From NCBI GenBank assembly GCA_032718475.1, contig JAUCBJ010002409.1, positions 1-64,000 of the forward strand: a stretch of 64,000 bases of DNA. The letters are read 5' to 3'. Both the position numbers and the translations under genes were made by a program. The first letter of the stretch is position 1. Each line of letters begins with the position of its first letter. Of this stretch, positions 41,801 through 48,645 are shown piece after piece. The notes beneath the pieces are model-generated. The model saw only the letters and a list, made by a program, of their open reading frames with translations. It was not told the origin of the DNA and did not search any database. The stretch comes from Nemertoderma westbladi (Eukaryota; Xenacoelomorpha; Nemertodermatida; Nemertodermatidae).

Positions 41801-44460
41801 CCGGTAAGTTTATTTAACACGAGCCGGGGTTCTATCTACTACCGGTAAGTTTATTTAACACGAGCCGGGGTTCTATCTACCGGTAAGTTTATTTAACACG
41901 AGCCGGGGTTCTATCTACTACCGGTAAGTTTATTTAACACGAGCCGGGGTTCTATCTACTACCGGTAAGTTTATTTAACACGAGCCGGGGTTCTATCTAC
42001 CGGTAAGTTTATTTAACACGAGCCGGGGTTCTATCTACTACCGGTAAGTTTATTTAACACGAGCCGGGGTTCTATCTACTACCGGTAAGTTTATTTAACA
42101 CGAGCCGGGGTTCTATCTACTACCGGTAAGTTTATTTAACACGAGCCGGGGTTCTATCTACCGGTAAGTTTATTTAACACGAGCCGGGGTTCTATCTACT
42201 ACCGGTAAGTTTATTTAACACGAGCCGGGGTTCTATCTACTACCGGTAAGTTTATTTAACACGAGCCGGGGTTCTATCTACTACCGGTAAGTTTATTTAA
42301 CACGAGCCGGGGTTCTATCTACTACCGGTAAGTTTATTTAACACGAGCCGGGGTTCTATCTACTACCGGTAAGTTTATTTAACACGAGCCGGGGTTCTAT
42401 CTACCGGTAAGTTTATTTAACACGAGCCGGGGTTCTATCTACTACCGGTAAGTTTATTTAACACGAGCCGGGGTTCTATCTACTACCGGTAAGTTTATTT
42501 AACACGAGCCGGGGTTCTATCTACTACCGGTAAGTTTATTTAACACGAGCCGGGGTTCTATCTACCGGTAAGTTTATTTAACACGAGCCGGGGTTCTATC
42601 TACTACCGGTAAGTTTATTTAACACGAGCCGGGGTTCTATCTACTACCGGTAAGTTTATTTAACACGAGCCGGGGTTCTATCTACTACCGGTAAGTTTAT
42701 TTAACACGAGCCGGGGTTCTATCTACTACCGGTAAGTTTATTTAACACGAGCCGGGGTTCTATCTACTACCGGTAAGTTTATTTAACACGAGCCGGGGTT
42801 CTATCTACCGGTAAGTTTATTTAACACGAGCCGGGGTTCTATCTACTACCGGTAAGTTTATTTAACACGAGTCGGGGTTCTATCTACTACCGGTAAGTTT
42901 ATTTAACACGAGCCGGGGTTCTATCTACTACCGGTAAGTTTATTTAACACGAGCCGGGGTTCTATCTACCGGTAAGTTTATTTAACACGAGCCGGGGTTC
43001 TATCTACTACCGGTAAGTTTATTTAACACGAGCCGGGGTTCTATCTACCGGTAAGTTTATTTAACACGAGCCGGGGTTCTATCTACTACCGGTAAGTTTA
43101 TTTAACACGAGCCGGGGTTCTATCTACCGGTAAGTTTATTTAACACGAGCCGGGGTTCTATCTACTACCGGTAAGTTTATTTAACACGAGCCGGGGTTCT
43201 ATCTACTACCGATAAGTTTATTTAACACGAGCCGGGGTTCTATCTACCGGTAAGTTTATTTAACACGAGCCGGGGTTCTATCTACTACCGGTAAGTTTAT
43301 TTAACACGAGCCGGGGTTCTATCTACTACCGGTAAGTTTATTTAACACGAGCCGGGGTTCTATCTACTACCGGTAAGTTTATTTAACACGAGCCGGGGTT
43401 CTATCTACTACCGGTAAGTTTATTTAACACGAGCCGGGGTTCTATCTACTACCGGTAAGTTTATTTAACACGAGCCGGGGTTCTATCTACTACCGGTAAG
43501 TTTATTTAACACGAGCCGGGGTTCTATCTACCGGTAAGTTTATTTAACACGAGCCGGGGTTCTATCTACTACCGGTAAGTTTATTTAACACGAGCCGGGG
43601 TTCTATCTACTACCGGTAAGTTTATTTAACACGAGCCGGGGTTCTATCTACTACCGGTAAGTTTATTTAACACGAGCCGGGGTTCTATCTACTACCGGTA
43701 AGTTTATTTAACACGAGCCGGGGTTCTATCTACTACCGGTAAGTTTATTTAACACGAGCCGGGTTCTATCTACTACCGGTAAGTTTATTTAACACGAGCC
43801 GGGGTTCTATCTACCGGTAAGTTTATTTAACACGAGCCGGGGTTCTATCTACTACCGGTAAGTTTATTTAACACGAGCCGGGGTTATATCTACTACCGGT
43901 AAGTTTATTTAACACGAGTCGGGGTTCTATCTACCGGTAAGTTTATTTAACACGAGCCGGGGTTCTATCTACTACCGGTAAGTTTATTTAACACGAGTCG
44001 GGGTTCTATCTACTACCGGTAAGTTTATTTAACACGAGTCGGGGTTCTATCTACTACCGGTAAGTTTATTTAACACGAGTCGGGGTTCTATCTACCGGTA
44101 AGTTTATTTAACACGAGCCGGGGTTCTATCTACTACCGGTAAGTTTATTTAACACGAGTCGGGGTTCTATCTACTACCGGTAAGTTAATTTAACACGAGT
44201 CGGGGTTCTATCTACTACCGGTAAGTTTATTTAACATGAGTCGGGGTTCTATCTACCGGTAAGTTTATTTAACACGAGCCGGGGTTCTATCTACTACCGG
44301 TAAGTTTATTTAACACGAGCCGGGGTTCTATCTACTTCCCATTTGGTATTTTGTAGGTCATTCAACTAATTTCGTTGTGGCTTCACACTTGCCGACAGAT
44401 ACCCCTAGTGACTATTGGATATCCATGGGAACTGCGTTGCTATGTCAACTTAATGAGTAG
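6275..44460 (+). CDS. DNAH6: axonemal dynein heavy chain, DNAH6-like (C-terminal 21 exons)
   Basis: This is the motor end of an inner-arm axonemal dynein heavy chain, an ATP-driven microtubule motor of cilia and flagella. Exons: 6275-6397, 8084-8295, 8709-8886, 11748-11920, 12117-12297, 12431-12610, 13145-13381, 13619-13765, 13878-13997, 16273-16463, 16655-16799, 16931-17120, 17943-18043, 19050-19154, 19589-19825, 20497-20667, 20859-20945, 29877-30062, 30392-30616, 31086-31308, 44357-44460. They sum to 3,516 nt (1,171 residues plus stop), all with GT-AG introns and no internal stop. Hallmarks are [59 protein letters not shown] and the C-terminal LLCQLNE. The pattern resembles DNAH6 more than DNAH1/3/7, judged from memory. 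Full-length relatives are about 4,100 residues, so the tail, AAA1-AAA4 and most of the stalk lie left of the window. The introns are filled by minisatellites. Confidence 0.9.
6535..8083 (+). repeat. intron 1: 41-bp minisatellite built on the 3' splice region (about 37 copies)
   Basis: The canonical unit contains GTTGTAACAATTATAACTTT and TTGTTACATATGTTATTTGG, with a 41-bp period checked by position. Towards the exon (about 7800-8083) units diverge and carry GTTACAGATGGTATAT, which resembles the true junction TTTTCAG before CTGGTGGAGATG. Before 6535 the intron is ordinary AT-rich DNA. Confidence 0.92.
8296..8708 (+). other. intron 2, no feature seen
   Basis: AT-rich intron DNA between donor GTAAAT and acceptor TTTTAG. 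No repeat array, mobile element or coding potential was recognised. It shows that not every intron of the gene is expanded. Confidence 0.7.
8876..9022 (+). repeat. intron 3: first 21-bp array, starting in exon 3
   Basis: Seven or so units of ACATTCATACAGGTAGTC plus three bases begin inside the exon: its last bases ACGTTCATACAG and donor GTAGTC are the first unit. Two short truncated units near 8918 and 8952 introduce an in-frame TAG. Confidence 0.9.
9023..9448. repeat. intron 3: 34-bp minisatellite (about 12 copies)
   Basis: Same unit as the array at 4589-5905, fused directly to the preceding 21-bp units through the shared words CATTCATACA and AGGTAG. Its last units match the last units of the first array before both run into the shared 67-bp flank. 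Confidence 0.93.
9449..9515. repeat. 67-bp flank shared with 5901-5967
   Basis: Second copy of the flank from CATGGTCTATTTTTG to GCATGCAAACCCTACC. Here the 21-bp array resumes four bases later; at the first locus SINE-like DNA follows instead. Confidence 0.9.
9520..11405 (+). repeat. intron 3: main 21-bp donor-bearing array (about 90 copies)
   Basis: The unit holds CATTCATACAGGTAGTCCAG or its CGAG variant; T/C alternates at CATACA/CACACA. Each unit contains CAG/GTAGTC, identical to the real donor of exon 3. Because 21 is a multiple of three and the unit lacks stops, several long open frames appear on both strands. They are not genes. Two units are lengthened (GACAGACATTC near 11036 and 11335). 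Confidence 0.95.
11406..11747 (+). other. intron 3, 3' end
   Basis: Unique AT-rich sequence from the end of the 21-bp array to acceptor TTCGTAG at 11747. Nothing else recognised. Confidence 0.7.
11748..13997 (+). CDS. DNAH6: DNAH6-like exons 4-9: AAA5-AAA6 linker region
   Basis: Six exons encode [20 protein letters not shown], the helical [12 protein letters not shown] segment, the [10 protein letters not shown] segment, [13 protein letters not shown] and [11 protein letters not shown]. These are standard blocks between AAA5 and AAA6. Exon 13619-13765 ([16 protein letters not shown]) and exon 13878-13997 (the [16 protein letters not shown] block) lead into AAA6. Exon 12117-12297 ends at the weak donor GTTATT. 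Exon 13878-13997 ends GACGAAAAG before GTAAAC, the apparent source of the 13-bp repeat. Confidence 0.88.
12611..13144 (+). other. intron 6, no feature seen
   Basis: Strongly AT-rich intron, donor GTTAGA to acceptor TTCTCAG. No repeats or coding potential recognised. Confidence 0.7.
14001..14490 (+). repeat. intron 9: 13-bp minisatellite, first block (about 37 copies)
   Basis: Unit GTAGAAAAGTAAA with occasional GTGG, GTGAAG or AATTAG variants. It starts a few bases after exon 9, whose end GACGAAAAG plus GTAAAC differs from the unit core GAAAAGTAAA by one G. The 39-bp triple unit has no stop on the minus strand, so a Phe/Leu/Tyr-rich pseudo-frame appears there. Confidence 0.95.
14491..15162 (+). 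mobile_element. LINE (non-LTR retrotransposon) 3' fragment
   Basis: From about 14490 to the stop at 14939 the plus strand encodes the C-terminal tail typical of many invertebrate LINE reverse transcriptases: [41 protein letters not shown]-like [13 protein letters not shown], then SRLHTM, FLLQRI and GNAASV. The catalytic RT core is absent, so this is a 5'-truncated copy. It sits between two blocks of the same 13-bp array, as expected for insertion into the array. Clade not determined. Confidence 0.75.
15163..16202 (+). repeat. intron 9: 13-bp minisatellite, second block (about 80 copies)
   Basis: Same unit as 14001-14490 but more variable (AAAAGAAAAG, GTGAAG, GTAACG, GTATAG, AAAGG variants). 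A longer segment repeats: the order of variants around 15480-15660 reappears around 15785-15960. It ends about 70 bp before the acceptor at 16272. Confidence 0.95.
16273..18043 (+). CDS. DNAH6: DNAH6-like exons 10-13: AAA6
   Basis: These exons carry the most conserved D6 motifs: [20 protein letters not shown], then [60 protein letters not shown] and [20 protein letters not shown]. Exon ends are 16463 (phase 2), 16799, 17120 (phase 1) and 18043. Codons split across introns 10 and 12 rejoin to K and I as expected. Confidence 0.92.
17121..17942 (+). mobile_element. intron 12 with tRNA-derived SINE-like segment (about 17180-17400)
   Basis: GGTCGTGAGTTCGATCCCTG at about 17214-17233 fits the RNA polymerase III B box with the flanking words seen in many tRNA-derived SINEs. 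No clear A box was found upstream, so the copy is degraded or truncated. The rest of the intron is AT-rich without recognisable content. Confidence 0.45.
18240..18480 (-). mobile_element. LINE reverse transcriptase remnant (same family as 46318-46911)
   Basis: The minus strand is clearly related to the LINE fragment at 46600-46760: both contain GGTTGGAGATGTGTG, CCATCCAGAGATTTGGTGTC, TTAGAGCCCAGCATG and GTACTGGAACTACTGCTGCT (plus-strand reading). This copy carries more differences and no long frame. It lies in dynein intron 13; the remainder of that intron (18044-19049) shows nothing else. Confidence 0.75.
19050..20945 (+). CDS. DNAH6: DNAH6-like exons 14-17: start of the C-terminal domain
   Basis: The exons encode [10 protein letters not shown], the [16 protein letters not shown] block, [30 protein letters not shown], then the helical [15 protein letters not shown] segment and [20 protein letters not shown]. 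Exon 19589-19825 begins right after the acceptor TTATGTTATTCCCATAG, which is also the unit of the preceding 22-bp repeat. Exon 20859-20945 ends at donor GTAAGT, and the 43-bp array starts about 63 bp later. Confidence 0.9.
19385..19588 (+). repeat. intron 14: 22-bp minisatellite of the 3' splice site (about 9 copies)
   Basis: Unit TTTATGTTATTCCCATAACG plus two bases. The last copy is the acceptor itself: TTATGTTATTCCCATAG directly before exon 15. Several upstream units also read CCCATAGCGA and so keep the AG. The first units are diverged (ATAACCATAACTAC). Confidence 0.93.
19826..20496 (+). other. intron 15, no feature seen
   Basis: Very AT-rich intron with A/T runs; donor GTTGAT, acceptor GTTTAG. 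No array or mobile element recognised. Confidence 0.7.
21009..29867 (+). repeat. intron 17: 43-bp acceptor-bearing array (about 206 copies)
   Basis: Unit contains CCACACGATCGGAGGG then TTACTTTCATTTCCTTTAG; period 43 bp checked by position. Main variants are CCGTTAG, CATTTAG, ATATCCTTTAG, GTGCC/GTACC and CAACC/CAATC. Every unit ends a pyrimidine-rich run with TAG, like the authentic acceptor TTTCATTTCCGTTATATTTTAG region before exon 18, which is the last partial unit. The rare ATATCC marker repeats at 25431, 26248, 26463, 27280 and 27495, showing a 1,032-bp (24-unit) higher-order period. Confidence 0.96.
29877..44460 (+). CDS. DNAH6: DNAH6-like exons 18-21: C-terminal end
   Basis: These encode [13 protein letters not shown], the [10 protein letters not shown] block and [14 protein letters not shown] (29877-30062); [19 protein letters not shown] (30392-30616); [15 protein letters not shown] and [17 protein letters not shown] (31086-31308); and the last 34 codons with [16 protein letters not shown] and stop TAG at 44458-44460. 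The final intron is 13,048 bp. Phase 1 at 31308 rejoins a Gly codon, exactly where relatives have TTGHSTNFV. Confidence 0.9.
30063..30391 (+). other. intron 18, no feature seen
   Basis: AT-rich intron, donor GTGAGT, acceptor TTCTTGCAG. An open frame seems to run from 30245 into exon 19, but only the part after 30391 is dynein. Confidence 0.7.
30617..31085 (+). other. intron 19, no feature seen
   Basis: AT-rich intron, donor GTTGGT, acceptor CGTTTCAG. No array or mobile element recognised. Confidence 0.7.
31282..44334 (+). repeat. intron 20: 41/38-bp donor-bearing array (about 325 copies, 13 kb)
   Basis: The first unit is the end of exon 20 itself (CACGAGCCGGGGTTCTATCT then CTACTACCG) plus its donor GTAAGTTTATTTAA. 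Two length classes, 41 bp (CTACTACC) and 38 bp (CTACC), are mixed, with a C/T variant (GAGCC/GAGTC). Each unit repeats ACCG/GTAAGT. The GAGTC form is common in 31.4-36.2 kb, absent from about 36.17 to 40.98 kb, and returns towards the right end, where single-copy changes also gather (for example GATAAG at 43210, a destroyed donor). The array stops 22 bp before the final acceptor. Confidence 0.97.
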
Positions 44461-45282
44461 CCAATTAGACGCCAACACAAGTCGTGAAGAATTTTGAATT
44501 GAATGACATCATAGGTTAACCCCCCATCCAATCCAGTATTTGTGCCAGTAAAACTGTAACGAATTCGAAGTTTAAATAAAATATTAATAACTTTACTATA
44601 AAACAATCACCCATTGTAAATAGACCCCCCCCCCCCCCCCCCCCACCCCCTTGCTAACATCAATTGTTGTACAGTTTTTATTATCGAATTTATTGTGTAT
44701 ATATATTTTGTATATATAAAACATCTAGGTGTACAGATATTATCGTATTGTATATACATTTTGTATGTAGAGCCTTCCTTGTACGTATAGTTTTTTCAGT
44801 ATTTAATACTTATATACATAACAATCATATTGTACAGTTTTTTTTAATTATCTTGTTAAATATACTTTTTAAATTTTTTAACTTTTTAAGTATACTTTAG
44901 TAAATGCATTAATTATATGATTATTAAAACTGAACCGTCCAATCTATCGATTGTTGTAACTTTAATTCATATTATACCGGGTAAATGTTGAAAAACAAAT
45001 TATTAAACATTTGAGTTTTCAACCTATCTAGGCCTATTACATTTAATACATCCCTTAAAAATAGATAAATTGACTATCAGGTCTTTATTTTTCAATAATT
45101 TGTTAGAACCCTCCTAAACTTCCAGCTACATTTTATTTTTATAAAATTCTGCACACAATTTACAGAAAAATACTTAGTGTTTACCTTGAAATCCGTCACA
45201 TCTGCGTTCTCTATCCTGACAGACAAACAAAGGACAGTTATATGAAGCTTATAAACGATATGCAGACTACCACGACTGCCTA
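44461..45282. other. 3' UTR and intergenic DNA with a poly-C tract
   Basis: It starts with the dynein 3' UTR, then a C-run of about 20 bases at 44625-44644, then AT-rich DNA. No coding region was recognised. Confidence 0.6.
44575..44580 (+). terminator. candidate polyadenylation signal of the dynein gene
   Basis: AATAAA lies 115 bp after the stop codon, followed by AT-rich sequence. It is the first canonical hexamer downstream of the stop. Confidence 0.55.
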
Positions 45283-46317
45283 CTGTTATTACGAACAAAA
45301 ACTAAAAGTAACATGTTGGTTAATGCCAACCATATTTATTGCCCAAGTCACGTACCGGACTAAAAATATACAAAAATGTAAATCATTAAAGAATGAATGG
45401 TGGGATGGCTTTGATTATTTGATTGCCGAATACACAATAATCGGTCCCCTCCCGCTGCGATACACTCCAACCACAGTTTGTTATAGAAAAAGCTACAACG
45501 AATTTTGAAAAAAAACGTCACATACTCACATATGGGATAAATTTCAAATTTTCTTATTGTAATTAAGGGCTCATTTTGGCCATTTAAATTACAATAGGGT
45601 TGGTGCGCGAAAAAATTGTTGGGCTAGAAACAATCGAATAAGGGGTAACAAGGTGCCCTGAATCGGAGTGGCGGGGTGTGTTTTTTTGTAAAAACACGAG
45701 GAAAGGGTCGAAATGACGGGTTTAAGTAAGCCCAGGAAGCTAATTTTGAAAATCGGCTGTGATTGGCTGCTACATATTAATGTCACTACGCTGTGCGGCA
45801 GCTCCAAACCAAAACCCAGTATGTCAATTTTTTCGAAATCGATTTTTTTCGATTTTTGGGGTTATTGGGGGCGTAGAATTCATCTGACTCAGTTTCGAAA
45901 CCATAGCACTAACCGATTTCGCAGTATTAACAATTAATTAATTAACTAATTAGCTAATTATGAGCAAACACCACGTCGAAACACAGTAATGCTAGTTACT
46001 GGGTTTCGTTTACCTTTCTGGTGCTATTTTGAAAAAGTTACTCCATCAAAACCCAGTATGTGCTCAAAAATCCCGAAATCCTATGCCAAAACCCAGTAAC
46101 TGCACTTACTGGGTTTCGAGCAAAATTCTTTACTGGGTTTTCACCTGGTATTTTCTGAACAAAATCAAGTATCGTTTCCGAAAGACAAAACCTAGTATGT
46201 CAATGTCAATGTCAGATTTACCACGTCAAAACCCAGTAAACATAGTTACTGGGTTTCCAGCAGTTTGAGATACTACTACTACTACTAGGATCGGCATGCT
46301 GCATTGAAGCTGCATTT

Positions 46318-46911
46318 TTAAAAATGCTGTGCCGGCTTGTCGACAAAATTGCACCGCCACAACTCCCTATCACCCATGACATTTGCTAGATCATCCGCAT
46401 CTTCAAGGCCAGTGTCCTTTAAGATGCGTCTCAAGAAAGTCATGGGCTGTCCACCATGCTTATTCACTCCATGAGGCTGCCAAAGTACAAGATTATGCAC
46501 TGGCTGGTCCTCACGGCGAAAGCAATGTCCTGCAAAGCGGAGGCGATTTTGTTCTAGTGTCAAGCTTGGGGGAACCAATGAGACACCTCTAATGTTATAT
46601 AGTGTCTGGTTGGAGATGTGTGTATTGTACTTGACACAATGAACCCGGCGTAGCATTCTTGTGAATGTTCCATCCAGAGATTTGGTGTCCTCAGCAGTTA
46701 GAGCCCAGCATGGGCTCCCATAGAGGAGTACTGGAACTACTGCTGCTCTAAATAATCGGACCTTGTGTTTCTGATTAATGCTCGGTGACTTCCAAATCTT
46801 GGAAAGCCTATTCAAGGCTGCCCATGCCTTTCCCTTACGTATTCGAAGGTCCTCACCTGACTTCCGGATCCATGATCCCAGGTAACAGAAATCGTCCACA
46901 TGCTCAAGCAT
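46318..46911 (-). pseudogene. LINE reverse transcriptase C-terminal fragment
   Basis: An open frame of 197 codons encodes the region after the RT catalytic core of a non-LTR retrotransposon: [62 protein letters not shown] and the final DRELWRC. The catalytic YADD-type block is missing, so the copy is truncated at its 5' end. It lies inside the foldback element, and a more degraded relative is at 18240-18480. Clade not assigned. Confidence 0.8.
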
Positions 46912-47749
46912 CCATCCTTTGAGGTTATGCTCATCCGATCAGAGACTTGCTGAGGACATTCAAAGTTAAGATGAGATACTAGGTTTTGACGTGGGATTTC
47001 CCTATGCAGATACTATGCCAAACCAAAACCCAGTAACTCCGGCAACGCAACAGACGTAGACAAATAATTAAGTGTTCTAGAATATTATATTCTACAATGT
47101 TGCCTCTTTGTTTTCGCTAACCGTTGGCGAAGGAAGTCAGAGTTACTGGGTTTTGGCGAAGGGACTTGTCAGTTACTTGGTTTTGGCATGGGAAAGGTAA
47201 CTGATTGGAAAAGTTAAATGTTAGTTTACTGGGTTTTGGTGTGGGCAAATTAGTTACTGTGTTTTGAAAAGGGAACAATGACGTTACTGGGTATTGATGC
47301 ATCAAAAATCACAATTGTTTTCTTTTCAGCCATACCAAAACCGTGTAAGTCGATTTATAAGAAAAGTAAAGAATAAATTAAAAAAACAGTTTTGGCACTA
47401 ATAATATATATGTACAATTTGTAAAGGTACACAAAATTATAACTCATCAAATTAAATTTCAACCAAATGCCAGCTGTTTAAAGTCCAAAACTTTAATATC
47501 TCGAAAAGTCAAAAAATGTACTTACTGGGTTTTGGTTTGGAGCCGCCGTGTGCTTGGATAATTTCTTATATTGTTTTCTACGGAGGTGATTTTCGATCGA
47601 TTTAAATACACATTTAATCTCAATAATTTCACATGTGGCTTATATTAATTGAAAGCGGGGAGTATTGCGCGTCTTTCACAGTATAATTAATTAAATTCAT
47701 GGTGATGAATATTGATAAAATTAATAAATTCACAATTATAAACTCGCAT

Positions 47750-47812
47750 ATTGCCTGACCAGGTGTGCAAGCACTGAACCACTCAGCCCTATCCGGCTTC
47801 CCGGGCTAAACA
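47750..47812 (-). mobile_element. tRNA-like (SINE head) fragment
   Basis: The minus strand reads GGCTGAGTGGTTCAGTGC, close to the D-arm/A-box region of a Ser/Leu-type tRNA. No B box follows, so it is at best a SINE fragment inserted in the right arm of the foldback element. Confidence 0.35.
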
Positions 47813-48310
47813 CGCAATTTCGACCGTTCCCACGCGTTTTTACAAAAAAAAAACACACCCCGCCACCCCGAATAAGGGGCTTGTTACCCCTTATTATTCG
47901 ATTGTTTCTAGCCCAACAATTTTTTCGCGCACAAACCCTATTGTAATTTTAATGGCCAAAATGAGCCCTTAATTACAATAAGACAATTTGAAATTTATCC
48001 CATATGTGAGTATGTGACGTTTTTTTCAAAATTCGTTGTAGCTTTTTCTATAACAAACTGTGGTTGGAGTGTATAGCAACTAACAGGAGGGGACCGATTA
48101 TTGTGTATCTGGCGATCAAATTATCAAAGCCAACCGACCATTCATCATTGTCTGATTTACATTTTTGTTTATTTTTATTTTTAGTCCCGTACGTGACTTG
48201 GTCAATATGGTTCGCATTGACCAACATGTTTCTTTTCGTTTTTGTTGATATAAAAATAACGTTTTTTTCAGGTCCATAGACAACAGTTTTGTTCATCACA
48301 TTGTTAAACA

Positions 48311-48645
48311 GGAAAACATATTATTTAGCCGAAAACATATATATTATTTAGCCGGAAACATATATATTATTTAGCCGAAAACATACATATTATTTAGCTG
48401 AAAACATATATATTATTTAGCCGAAAACATATATATTATTTAGCCGAAAACATATATATTATTTAGCCGAAAACATATATATTATTTAGCTGAAAACATA
48501 TATATTATTTAGCCGAAAACATATATATTATTTAGCTGAAAACATATATATTATTTAGCCGAAAAAATATATATTATTTAGCTGAAAACATACATATTAT
48601 TTAGCCGAAAACATATCACTGAGTCAAAAACATATTATTTAGCCC
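48311..48645. repeat. 23-bp AT-rich minisatellite (about 14 copies)
   Basis: Unit contains AGCCGAAAACATATATAT plus TATTT; period 23 bp checked by position, with AGCTG variants. It starts about 50 bp outside the right arm of the foldback element. Confidence 0.93.

Larger units (their letters stand above)
45283..48262. mobile_element. 3-kb foldback element with long imperfect terminal inverted repeats
   Basis: The left arm, about 45283-45757, is inverted at about 47788-48262: both contain ACATGTTGGT, CACTCCAACCACAGTTTGTT, ATATGGGATAAATTTCAAAT, TTGTTGGGCTAGAAACAATC and GGCGGGGTGTGTTTTTT on opposite strands. A second inverted pair, GCTCCAAACCAAAACCCAGT (45801-45820 and about 47523-47543), lies further in. 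The interior carries at least a dozen copies of AAAACCCAGTA, forward and reverse. No transposase frame was seen, so this is a non-autonomous element. A LINE remnant and a tRNA-like piece sit inside it. Confidence 0.75.

Noticed and set aside
21009-44334. CRISPR-like regular repeats
   Set aside because: Units are head-to-tail with no unique spacers, in a eukaryotic intron; these are minisatellites.
21009-44334. Centromeric or telomeric satellite
   Set aside because: The arrays are bounded by in-frame exons of a single gene and no telomere-like hexamer is present.
44357-44460. Possibility that the last exon belongs to another gene because it is 13 kb from exon 20
   Set aside because: Phase 1 joins to a Gly codon, and the 33 residues match the conserved dynein C-terminus ending LLCQLNE, so it is the true terminal exon.
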